NCBI GenBank assembly: GCA_037976565.1
Contig: CP137682.1
Coordinates: forward strand, 22,186,800-22,250,799
DNA length: 64,000 nucleotides
DNA from: Mesocentrotus franciscanus
Taxonomy: Eukaryota > Echinodermata > Echinoidea > Camarodonta > Strongylocentrotidae
Direction of reading: 5' to 3'
The notes beneath the pieces are model-generated. The model saw nothing but the letters and a program-made list of their open reading frames with translations. It searched no databases and was not told where the DNA came from. The position numbers were made by a program, and so were the translations under genes. Within the stretch, counting starts at the first letter, position 1; every line of letters begins with the position of its first letter. Below are positions 27,393-37,179 of the stretch, one piece after another.

Positions 27393-28620
27393 CATTGTTA
27401 TCATCATCATTATTATTTGAATGTACGAAGTCCTCGGAGTACAAAACATTGTCCAAGTAGCCCTACATTGCAGTCACTGTGCTCCGTCGCACATGATGAA
27501 TAAAATGGCAAGTCCACGGTATTTTGGTCATTGGTGCTTTATAAGTTCATACCACGTATTATTGAATTGAAAAGATCACATAAAAAGTCGCTCTTTAATT
27601 GATATTTGATCTGATCAAAAAATGTTGGGCTATGAATGAAACCTAATGCAGTTATAATACATAGTAATTTCTTAGATGTGGTTGGTCTAAAGAGAGAAAA
27701 TAAATTGGACTTATCCTCAAGCAACACGCTTGAGCAATTGCTTTTTCGTTCAGTACAGTCTATTGTCTTTTTTGCCATTGCTCGTCATGTAAAGCACGTA
27801 GACGGTGCACCTTACTGGTGGAAATGCTCCCCAGGGTGTGGAGATGGTGCACATATGTGTGCGCCTTGAAATGATGTGAGTAATATTGCAAATATTCTCG
27901 TAATAATCATATATATATATATATATATATAACATGTAACACGTTACTACCATTTGGTCAGTCGGTGGCTACAGCGCACGAGACCGACAGCCCACGAGAG
28001 GTCGGTCTAGCGAACCTTTTGACATGTCAGAAAAGTTGTCAAAAGGCCCACGAGTCCAACATGTGGGGCTCATGGGACTTATGGTTCCCGTTTCATACCA
28101 CTTACCGCTGATCAGTGGCGGATCAAGGGCCCTCTCCCCTAGAAAAAAAAATAGGTAAAAACCGCCATTTTGAAGATGGACCCCTCCCCTGGCGCTCAAG
28201 GAGGGGGTGGTTGAAAAATAGCACTCCCCGTTGAGCAAAGAAAAAAAAGATAAAAATTAGTGCTCACTACCCCCCAACAGAGCGAAAATCGACCGGCACG
28301 ATTTTCAAATCCGCCCCTGCCGCTCATGGTAACTATGTCATAAATTTTAACTACCATATGGCAACATCATTTAACAGATAATCAAATCAAGCTTTCCATC
28401 AATGCTAAGTTTAATGCAACAGGGCCAAGACAACATTTGGGGGTTTCAACACTGGGATTCCCTGCCGTTTTGGTAGTGTCATACTAATTTCAATCCTCCT
28501 CCTAATACAAAATAAATCATCAGGATTTGTTAAAGTATATAGCTCACCTTGCCCCTTCACAACACTCAGTGATGCCAGAAGACCAGCTATAATCCAGAAA
28601 ACTAACTCCATGGTCGACAT
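19135..28620 (-). CDS. ALP: Alkaline phosphatase, GPI-anchored type, copy A (intact)
   Basis: Metal-dependent phosphomonoesterase expected on the outer cell surface. Nine coding exons, 5' to 3': 28548-28620, 25415-25638, 24463-24637, 23436-23611, 22653-22848, 21447-21581, 20595-20786, 19884-20024, 19135-19409. All are GT-AG and join in frame to 528 aa, the usual family length. Residues 1-24 form a signal peptide. Family residues are all present: Asp60 (GDGM), nucleophile Ser110 (VPDSAGTAT), Mg-site His171/Thr173 (THATP), Arg184, Glu326, Zn ligands Asp331/His335 (RIDHAHH), Asp372/His373 (TADHAH) and His455 (ETHGG). The C-terminus ends in small residues then a hydrophobic stretch (VSLMALSSAMITYFF), as in GPI-attachment signals. 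An in-frame ATG three codons downstream could also start it. First of three tandem copies; its introns carry SINE, foldback and hAT-type insertions. Confidence 0.95.
20836..21120 (-). mobile_element. tRNA-derived SINE-like element in ALP-A intron 6
   Basis: Read on the minus strand it starts GTGCCGTGGTCTAGTGG (A-box-like TGGTCTAGTGG), has a B-box-like GGTTGAGTC, then a body CACTAATATCCTTTGGCAAG, CTCGACCCAG and GCACCTGGCA. It ends in GCGCTATACAAGAACC with an ATTATTATTA tail. The body is shared with copies at 22260, 36944 and 50428. Confidence 0.65.
22260..22435 (-). mobile_element. tRNA-derived SINE-like element in ALP-A intron 5
   Basis: On the minus strand it shows GGTGGATTGGACTTGTGG, a good B box (GGTTCGAGTCC) and the family body (TCATTTGACAAGGCGTTAAT, then CTCGACCCAG). 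The 3' part is short or lost and runs into ATCTGTATC repeats. Confidence 0.6.
23849..24107. mobile_element. Foldback element of CCATGG palindromes in ALP-A intron 3
   Basis: Two arms of about 58 bp (about 23874-23932 and 24012-24069) are near-perfect reverse complements, containing ACCATGGTAACCATGGTT and ATTACCATCCACCATTCGAA. Outside them lies a second inverted repeat, GGCCGGCC followed by TTATAA. The centre holds more CCATGG variants. The structure would form a long hairpin. No clear target-site duplication was found. Confidence 0.7.
24780..25055. repeat. ACCATGGTA-rich degenerate repeat in ALP-A intron 2
   Basis: Repeated, spaced variants of ATAACCATG, GGTACC and ACCATGGTA occur at irregular intervals. 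They resemble the core of the foldback element 0.7 kb away and may be an eroded relative of it. Confidence 0.5.
26511..27030. repeat. Dispersed-repeat remnant in ALP-A intron 1
   Basis: The AT-rich stretch opens with TTCAAGTTATAATTCAATTC and A-rich sequence and carries no coding exon. It resembles in style the stretches near 11840 and 63205, but the relation is only by eye. A long (ATT)n array follows at 27335-27417. Confidence 0.3.
27335..27417. repeat. (ATT)n microsatellite
   Basis: About 60 bp of pure ATT repeats followed by ATC/ATT variants, inside ALP-A intron 1. Confidence 0.9.
28113..28319 (-). mobile_element. hAT-type MITE in ALP-A intron 1
   Basis: Begins CAGTGGCGGATC and ends ATCCGCCCCTG, the terminal inverted repeats shared by this family. 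It is flanked by CCGCTGAT (28105-28112) and CCGCTCAT (28320-28327), an 8-bp target duplication with one mismatch. Eight-base duplications are characteristic of hAT transposons. It lies in reverse orientation to the other copies and is shorter (207 bp). Confidence 0.8.
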
Positions 28621-28756
28621 TATTTTCAGGCAATTTACCGATTACGATAGTTACTCAGCACTTTCTTCTGGTGGTGACGATGTAACAACCAATATCTAAC
28701 GCCTCAGTTACACCAACGAAACAAAGACCAGAGTACTGGACTCAAACGTCCACGAC

Positions 28757-28764
28757 CTATAAAC
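28757..28764 (-). promoter_or_regulatory. Possible TATA element of ALP-A
   Basis: On the minus strand TTTATAGG lies about 137 bases upstream of the ALP-A start codon. The position is plausible for a promoter with a short 5' UTR, but no transcript start is known. Confidence 0.3.
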
Positions 28765-28907
28765 GGTCGGTTTGGCGGTGAGAATAAATTATAAACCCAT
28801 GTGATCAACATACGTTCATTTGTTTATTTTACATCATTGGACATAATTATAGTTCATAGTCAAATATTTATTCAAAGTCCCCCAATCGAACGCAAATCAA
28901 TCCTAAT

Positions 28908-29266
28908 CAGAGGGGCGGATCCAGCCGGCGGCAAGGGACTTCGTGAGAAAATTTGAAAAATCGTGCCGGTCGATTTTTCGCTCAGTGGGGTAGTGAGCAA
29001 AAAAAAAAAAATTTTGGCACCCAAACAAAACAATTTTCCCTCCGGGAAAGGTAAATTTTTTCCAACCACCACCCCCCCTTGGGCGCCAGGGGTAGTGAGC
29101 ACAATTTTTTTTTTTTGGCACCCGAAAAATGTTTTTTTACCTACGGGAAGGGTTATTTTTTTTTCCACCGCCACCCCTTGGGCGCCAGGAGGGAACTTCT
29201 TTTTTTCAAAAAAGGGTGTTTTTACCTGTTTTTTTCTAGGGAGGGGGGCCCCTGGATCCGCCACTG
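28908..29266 (+). mobile_element. hAT-type MITE in the ALP-A upstream region
   Basis: A 359-bp element with ends CAGAGGGGCGGATCCAG and CTGGATCCGCCACTG, flanked by a perfect 8-bp duplication ATCCTAAT (28900-28907 and 29267-29274). Internal poly-T, GGCGCCAGG and GTAGTGAGCA blocks are shared with the copies at 45883 and 47346. It lies about 290 bp upstream of the ALP-A start codon. Confidence 0.88.
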
Positions 29267-29738
29267 ATCCTAATACACAATGATGCGGATCCAAGATTTT
29301 GAAAAAGAGTGGGGCACAACTTTTTTTTTTAATTTGCTGATAAACATAAAAAAAAATAAAAATTTACCGTCCTTACAAGACTTGATTCAGATCTATCACT
29401 GAGATGAAAATTAATGATTTATTTTGATATAAATATTGTACTTGTTGGAGGATAGCAGGCATAATTGCTTTCGAGCGTGCTAAGTGGGAACAAAGTGCAA
29501 TGTGTATCATGTAAAAAGTTAAAAATTTACAAACCGCTGAGATGTTATACCCCTCATGTTCCTATGTTATCTGACCTCCACTTGCAATCGGTACCCACAT
29601 ACGCGCACACACACGCGCACACGCACACACGCGCACACATACATAACAATAAAACAAGTGATCCGCTTCGGAATACTCAAACATTTATAGAGAAGTGTGT
29701 GTGTATATATGTTTGTAGGGGGTATAGCGTGGGTTTAC

Positions 29739-29774
<36 letters not shown>

Positions 29775-29782
29775 GTGTGTGT
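29739..29782. repeat. (GT)n microsatellite
   Basis: About 44 bp of GT repeats with single interruptions, in the intergenic region between ALP-B and ALP-A. Confidence 0.9.
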
Positions 29783-29910
29783 TATCTGATTTGAATCACA
29801 TGAAGATTAAAGAATGGACATGAGTATAACGGTTGTTAATTTAGTCTTATATATCAATAATTTCGTGAGAGTGAAAGAGATTGTTCGAACTATTTCGTAT
29901 CTTTATTTTG

Positions 29911-29911
<1 letters not shown>

Positions 29912-29964
<53 letters not shown>
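29912..29964. repeat. (CT)n microsatellite
   Basis: About 50 bp of CT repeats with one TTT interruption, in the intergenic region between ALP-B and ALP-A. Confidence 0.9.
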
Positions 29965-30679
29965 GTCTAATCCTGCCAGTATAACTACCCTTGCCAGCAC
30001 CGATACCCATTTAAATCCCCTGGGACTAGAAAGACAAATGCGGGTTAAACACCATGTTTAAGGATGTAAGCACCGATTAATATGAAGCGAATTAAAAGAG
30101 GCAAAATGTAGGGTATTTAATAAAATATTTATTACCGAAATATGTTAAAAGGCATATACATGCTCAGAGAAATATCCATTAAACCCATTGCTTATGATAA
30201 TCATTAAAACTATTACATCGTTATTATAAACCTGAGAAAGGGGACTTTTAACGTAGCCTAGCTGTGTCTTTGATTATTAAAATAAACGTAGATTATGAAA
30301 ATATCATGTAAAAATATTATGTACTTGTTGTCGTATAAATATACAATTACATTATACATTTCAGCTTCCTCTATAGAATAGATATGAATGAATTTATTAC
30401 CAGAGAATCAGAATATTATCATAATCGAAAAAATATGTCGTACATATTGAAAATATTCAATATGGCTGATCAAATGTTGGAGAAGAGTATGTTAAGAGAT
30501 AAAATAGAAGGGAAAATGACAGGGTTCCTATGCCCGTTGTGCACATGAGGCATCATTTGCAGATATATCACACGGTCCCCAGCGTTGTATGATTCTGAGG
30601 AACTCGACGACAGAACTCACGCACGCGCACATTCCTCGAAACTGACGCACACTACCTCAGTCGAAATCGTCTTAATGAC

Positions 30680-30866
30680 TCTTGCATGACGAGGCCTAAT
30701 TCATATTGCGTTATTACCTGCGCTATTCAAGCCCGTGTATTAGTTCATACGCCATCAATTCAATGCAAATTCTACTATGATGTCACTCTCACATGGCGCG
30801 TTATAGACCACGCAAGTCACTGACGCAGTCATACGTCAACTAAATGACGCCTCGTGTGCAACGAAC
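30680..30866 (-). mobile_element. MITE-like element next to the ALP-B stop codon
   Basis: Its ends contain GACGAGGC and GCCTCGTG in inverted orientation. The interior (TGCGCTATTCAAGCCCGTG, CATACGCCA, CACTCTCACATGG, CACTGACG, TACGTCA, TGACGCCTCG) matches the reverse complement of 43320-43530 in the same order. It ends about 35 bp from the ALP-B stop codon. Confidence 0.6.
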
Positions 30867-31372
30867 ATAGTGATTAAGCGTTACGATATTGTTGACAGTC
30901 TTAAAAGAAATAAGTGATCATGGCGGATGATAGGGCCATTAGTGACACACGAACTGCACTTGGGATGTTACTCGATGCTGAATTTAAGCAAGCATTCATT
31001 ATGTCAGTGTCGTCATAACAACCAGCGTTGCGCATCACGTGAGCAATGTAACTCTGTTCTTGGACCCCATGGAAGAGATGGGCCATAGGTCCGCTGGCGT
31101 AGATGGCGACATCGTCACCGCCGTGGGTCTCGGAGGAGAGTGGGACGATAGCCTCTTGTTTGTAGTCCCGATCCTCTGTGATTTAAGAAAAAAAGTTAAA
31201 GTAATAAAAAGAAAGTTGAAAGAAGCAATTGTTTTGTGGATGCTCTGGAGATCTATCCTAGAAGTCGAGGGAAGGGAAAAACGAAGAAAATTCTCACGAT
31301 CGCGACGAAATGCATCAAGTTGCTAAAGTTAAAATGCACTAGCAGAATTTTCATCATTATTACACCTTATGA

Positions 31373-31518
31373 TTATGATGATGATGATGATGATGATGAT
31401 AATTGTCATTATTATTATCATCATTATTTCTATTGCTATTATTATATTCTCATTGTTATTGTTTTATTGTTATTATTACCAATATTAATGTTATTATTAA
31501 TATCATTATTATTATTAT

Positions 31519-31562
<44 letters not shown>

Positions 31563-31670
31563 ATACTAGTACTAGTAGTAGTAGAAGTAGTGGTAGTAGT
31601 ATTAGCAGTTGTAGCAGTGGTATCGGTAGTGTCTTTGCCGTCGCTGTTGCTACTGCTGCTGTTGTAGTTA
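31373..31670. repeat. Compound trinucleotide array (GAT, ATT, AGT)
   Basis: (GAT)n at 31374-31400, then ATT-rich DNA and (AGT)n at about 31519-31562 with degenerate flanks, all in ALP-B intron 8. Long open frames across it are low-complexity artefacts. Confidence 0.85.
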
Positions 31671-32032
31671 ATGATGTCATTCTAATGATCGTTGTCGTTG
31701 GTAAATTGTATTCTCACCTGTATCTATTTCAGTTAGATTGGGCCTCATCCCAGTATAATTGTAACTTTCACGCACTTCATCGGCACCAGGACCATTCAAA
31801 TAACCCAAGGTAGTATAGGGTAGATCGTCCGACCCACTATATCCGGATAGTCCTTTGGATGAAAGAGGTGATAATAAGAATTAAATCGGCACAATATTTA
31901 TTCTACTTTTTTTTAATTTTAAACGTAATCCAGCTTCTGCTAAATGATTTGTACAATTATGTTTTTGATTGGATAAACAAAATATTGAAATTGAAATGAG
32001 GGTGCTGGGTGTGTATAAATATACATGTATGT

Positions 32033-32379
32033 ATGAAGAGCTCGGTTCCAAAAGGTACTACATCCATTCAAGTCATGCATTGTAACTTGAATAAAGTATG
32101 CAAGATTTCGGTTCCAAAAAGTACTACATCCAATTTCGGTTCCAAAAGGTACTACATCCACAAAAATTAAAAAAACATAAATTCATGAAAAATATTTGTG
32201 CAGACTTAGATTTTTTTTAAGAGTGGTTTTATCCCGTTTTATACTTGTATCATACATTAGTATAATCAGCCAAAGTATCATTCCAAACTGACATTGCTAA
32301 CTATGATAATGGAAAAATCGTGTTTTTCTCTGAACTTGGATTTATGTATGTAGTACCTTTTGGAACCGAGCTCTTCATA
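32033..32379. mobile_element. Inverted-repeat element in ALP-B intron 7
   Basis: About 31 bp at the left (TATGAAGAGCTCGGTTCC, AAAAGGTACTACAT) is repeated exactly as reverse complement at the right end. The block CGGTTCCAAAAGGTACTAC occurs three times in direct orientation in the left half (about 32043, 32110 and 32138). Flanks are (TA)-rich, so a TA target duplication cannot be judged. Confidence 0.65.
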
Positions 32380-35300
32380 TATATTTATATATATATATAT
32401 ATATACATGGGACGCCCTTGCGGCTTGTGCTTTAGTTTTGCATAGGATTGGTATCATGTGAACGCCTTTTAGAACTCATCCATACAGATATTGAACAATG
32501 ATAAATAGTTATCATACTCAGTGGTGGAGTACTGGAGTTGCGGGAGACATGGGGGAGGGCACCTGCCAACCCCTCCTTCGGCGCAAAAACAAATATTAAA
32601 TGGACCGTCAACTATGAATCTCTCCACACCCTCCCCTTACTCGATCGCCTTGTGATTTCGCATGTCAATCTCTTAGTAAGTCCGAACCCCTCCCTTTCCT
32701 CCTCCCTATGAAATGCGTGCCCCCCCCCCTCCTCAATGTCCCACGCTTCACCGTCTTTGATACTGAAGAACATAAAAGCAATAATGTGAATGAAAATGCT
32801 TTATTCCTTTTTTGAAAGTCAATTGATTTAGACCCTCATTGAGTTTTAACAAAATGAAAAGGAAAACCCCAAAACAAAAACTACATCCGAAACAGAAATA
32901 AAAACAAAACAAAAACGAGTCAAAAGCAACAAAAGGGGGAAACAAAAAGAGTTTGCATATCATTACTTACCAAGAATCTTATTCCCTCTTTCAGGATATC
33001 CAGCAATACCCATGGTGTGGGCGTGGTCTGCAGTTACTACTATGAGTGTATCCCTATCATCCGTCATCTCCAAGGCCTTAGCAACGGCGTCTGACATTGC
33101 TATGGCATCTCCAAGTGCGTTGTAGGCGTTACCAGCATGGTGGGCGTGGTCTATACGTCCACCTGAAATAAAGTATGATTTAATTTCATATATTGTTATC
33201 ACTATGAAACAGGAAGCAGGATAAAAAAAAATTAAATGCCATGAAGATAAGGTCTCAATAATTATAAATTCACCATTAAGATAACGAATGAGAAAGAATT
33301 AAAAAAAAAAAAAAAAAAAAGCGAAAACAGAACAGAAGACTGAAAGGAGGTGTTTTAGGGACTTTGGGCGCAAGGTAAAAGAGAATAAACGTTCAAAACT
33401 ATTGAGCCCCCTTTACCATGAACATGGTGAATATGTAACGTAATCAGTTAGTAAAAATAATGTGATCATGTAATTGACACTTAATTGGCGCTAAATAGAT
33501 GGCTAGAAAACTACTTTATCAAGATTTAAATTGGACCAGTTTCGAAAATATGGGCCATGAAATTATTGAAATATACCTTCGACAGCGAGAAAGAATCCCT
33601 TCTTTTCTTTTTGTAGCATCCTGATAGCTTTCTCGGTCATGTCGGCGAGACTAGGGTCATTACCCTCCTCAGCTTCACTGGCGTATCTCATATGGGAGTC
33701 TTCAAAGAGACCTGCATAAGGTTGAAAGAAAGTTGATCAGAATCGCATTGATAGCCACTGAGAGATGGGCGAACCCGACTCAATAAAACTGATTAATTTT
33801 GTAGTTTTGTGCCCAAAGGGAGAAAAGTAGAGACCTAATAAATCCCTATCGTGCTTCTATCTGTCTCTACTTGACTCTGTTTCTGTCCTTCTCTAACCCT
33901 CTCTCTTGCTCCCTCTGTAAGACCAAACAATAAATATTTAAAATTCATATTTGTTCCTTTTCTTATTTCTGTCGAGAGAAAAGGGTTGCTATTCTACCAT
34001 AAAAGTACAATTCCTTCTCCCTTTCTCTCTCTCTCTCTCTCTCAATCTAGCTCTCTTCCTCTCTCTCTCTCTCTCTCTCTTTCTCGCACAAACACCTACA
34101 TACACACCCGAACACATTACACTGTATCCAATAAACGAGTCAAGAAGGAAAGTGGCTAACCATACCAATGAATGTTAATGCGTATCTCTGATTATCTGAA
34201 TGAAAGAAAGAATGAAATGAAAATAAAAATGGTATTACCAGAAAAGAAGGGAATGAGATAGGTAAAAAGACTTGCCAAACAGATAGTCGGTGTTGGCCTC
34301 GTCAATCTCGTCAAATTGTTCCTTGTTCCAAACGTAGCGGGCGTTAGTCTTGCCCTCTTGCCATTCCTCAATCAGATTCCTTCCGTCTACACGGTCACCT
34401 CTCTCGCTTGGATCTTCCGGGTCAGTTTCAGTATTATTGTAAAAGTTCCTTCTTCCTCCCCCAAGGATGACCTTTAAATAAATAGATCATTCTTCAAAGT
34501 TTCTTTAGTGCCCAGTACCTTATGGTTCATACATCACTGAATGAAGAAAATGTCCTATCATGGTAACTTTGCGGTAGCCAAGGATAATCTTCAAGAAATG
34601 TGTCTTCCCATTGCTATATTGACTTTAGAAATGGAACAAATAGTCCGCATAGTACAATATATTCAGTCACACTGCCAAACCGGTTCCGAACCGAAAGATA
34701 TTTGGTCATTCGGCGTAAATCAAATGTTTAGGCGATCTATTGTCAATCTGGTGTCTGTATCATTTGGGTAAATTTTGGTATAAGGAAAGAATGATATTAT
34801 CAGTCATCAAGATATGGTATTCGAGGAATACATGGCGTAGCATGAGTCTAACCATTGGAGGGGACAATTCTTCGATGGGGGCGCCCGTCTCACTTTGAAT
34901 TTATATATTAATTTGCAAGGCCTCTGAGGGTGTGGGAAGGAATCTTACTCATTTTTCTTCGTAAGTATCCCCATTTCTCACATTCTTGTTATCTGTATCT
35001 TTTTCCTTCATAACCTTTTTGTTTTCGTCATGCGATGAGAGGGGAGTGAGGGGGCACGTGCCGCTGTGCTTCCTGTATCTTCGCCACTGTATCCGACGAT
35101 TAGTAGCTCTATAATCACCTTGATAAATGGGTTGTCTTCGATGAGTTGGAGAGCGATATCCTTGCAGCCTTTTCCTGCTCTCCGTCCTCGATGATGTCAG
35201 AGTCTGCCTCCCAATCTCTTTTAGCTGAGTGTGCGTAGGTAGCAGCGGGCGTGGCGTGGGTGATGCGAGCTGTACTGATGATGCCCGTTGCTTTCCTAAT

Positions 35301-35492
35301 CGAAGTAAGATTCAAGCATAGAATAATCATAGTCAGATAATAAACGTATATATTATATTTTATGTACATAGAAATTGTACGCAGCTTTGAATTTATTTTC
35401 CCCTTGTTGCCTTCCTTTTTGTGGAAATAGTTGCAAACGTTGCAAAAACTGTCTCCTCTTGGAATAAAACATAATATCATCTACACGAAGTA

Positions 35493-35494
<2 letters not shown>

Positions 35495-35545
<51 letters not shown>
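35495..35545. repeat. (GT)n microsatellite in ALP-B intron 3
   Basis: About 50 bp of uninterrupted GT repeats, followed by a GGGA-rich purine tract and a second, shorter GT array at about 35665-35690. Confidence 0.9.
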
Positions 35546-35546
<1 letters not shown>

Positions 35547-36943
35547 CAGAGACTGTCTCCTTGAATGATTTTGAGTGGGCGGACGAGAGAAAGGGAGGCA
35601 GGAAGGGGAGGGGAGGGAGGGAAGGGGAGGGCGAGAGGGATTTTTTTTTAGAAGAAAAAAGAGAGTGTGTGTGTGTGTGTGTGTGTGTGTTTGTGAGTGA
35701 GTGTGATAGAGCATGACACCTGAGATAGTCAGAGACCACAAGATGTAATGATTACCGATATTGTGGGCCTCAACGAGAACCGAGTCGACCTCGCCACCCA
35801 GCCCGCTCTCGCAATCGGCATACTCGACACTGTCATCGATGCCGACAACTCCTGATTTAGTCTTGATACCGGAGAAAAAGGCCGTGGCGGTGCCGGCAGA
35901 GTCGGGTACCTGGGCATCTGTATTGTACGTCTGTGACGGAGAGATGTGGAAAGAGTCAGGGAGAGAGAGAGAGAGAGAGAGAGAGAGGGCGAGGGGGGTA
36001 AAGACAGATGCCAGAGGGAAAAGGAGCATTACAAATACAGGAAGACAGAGGCAGAATTGCAAAAAAGACAAAGAGAAAAGAGACAAGGAAAATATAGTAA
36101 CGAAAAAGAAAGAGAGAGAAAGAGAAACGGAGAGATAGAGAAAGTGAAAGAGTTCGCAGTTTGTTTTTTCTTATAACAACTCCTTCTCTTATTTTCTCGT
36201 CTCTTTATTTTATTTCTTTCTCCTTCTCTCTCCCCTTTACTCCTTCTCTGCCCCTTCTCCACTTCTATCTCTCTTTCTTTCCCCCTCCTCACCTATCTAC
36301 CCTCTCTTCATTCAGCTCGTCACCCTCAATCTCCGTTCCTCTTACGAACAAACTTTTCATCTCATCATTAGCTCCGTTAAAAAAAAAAAACTTAGTAATG
36401 AATAGATAGATAGATAGATACTAAATAAATAGATGGTAGATTCCTCCAACCTAATTTGAAATTTTCCACATTTCGATAAATTAAACCTTACCTTTATCAA
36501 TCCAACGTGTGGAAATGTTTCCCAAGCCAAGTAATTCTCCTCTCCAGTCTGTTCCTTCAGTTGCCCCTGTCTAATACGGGCTGCCGTCACCGTAGGTACA
36601 CTCATTCCATCACCTAAGAAGAAGATGATGTTCTTAGCCTCCCCAATGTTGAGCTGCTGTAGGTCAAGGGCCTTCCGGATAGACTCTCGAGCCTGGTTAT
36701 TCCAGAAAGCGGCATCTGGGAGATTCGGAGAAGAAAAAAAATCACAAATTACAAAATTGTTGTTAGACGTCTTTAATCAAACTTTTTATAAATCTTACGA
36801 CGATCCATTCATGTATAACATCATATAACATTTGATCATGATAATCGATTATACAACTGATGACTTATGTATGATAATAAAGTATGTCTATATATTATGT
36901 ACATGAATAAATCAAGTCATTTTCTTTAAAGTAAACACGTATC

Positions 36944-37170
36944 GTGGTCTAGTGGATACTTCACCAGACTGTTGAACACATGGTTCACGGTTCAAGTCCA
37001 AGCCCGTCACTAATGTCATTTGGCAAGGCATTAATCTACATTTGCCAATTTGCGTCTCTGATAGGAACTTTCAGTGCTTTAGGGCTAAATGCGTGTGATT
37101 CTTTATATAGTACATGTATATTTATAATGTATGTAGTTAATATATGTAGGTCTAAATAAAATAAAAAATT
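36944..37170 (+). mobile_element. tRNA-derived SINE-like element in ALP-B intron 1
   Basis: A-box-like CGTGGTCTAGTGGATAC and B box GGTTCAAGTCC lie about 45 bp apart, followed by the family body CACTAATGTCATTTGGCAAG and GCATTAATCTACATTTGCCA. Lack of a proper tRNA fold or 3' end argues against a functional tRNA gene. Confidence 0.65.
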
Positions 37171-37179
37171 GAGGTTTGA

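Larger units (their letters stand above)
29267..30900. other. Intergenic DNA between ALP-B and ALP-A
   Basis: No exon recognised. It contains a (GT)n array at 29739-29782, a (CT)n array at 29912-29964, AT-rich unique sequence, and at about 30680-30866 an element related to one beside ALP-C. Confidence 0.55.

Noticed and set aside
28872..29294. 140-codon Lys/Phe-rich frame on the - strand
   Set aside because: It spans the hAT-type MITE; homopolymer runs create the frame.
31236..31813. Overlapping 136-143 codon frames rich in Val or Ser
   Set aside because: Low-complexity translation of the GAT/ATT/AGT array in ALP-B intron 8.
34826..35087. Possible further MITE with TGGCGTAG/CGCCACTG ends in ALP-B intron 4
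   Set aside because: The inverted ends match over too few bases and no target duplication was found.
35481..36086. 201-codon open frame on the - strand
   Set aside because: Only its middle (35756-35930) is real, being exon 3 of ALP-B; the rest is intron sequence translated through CT and GT microsatellites.
36944..37020. Possible tRNA gene
   Set aside because: Box sequences are present, but no cloverleaf could be built by eye, and the downstream body is shared with other SINE-like copies.
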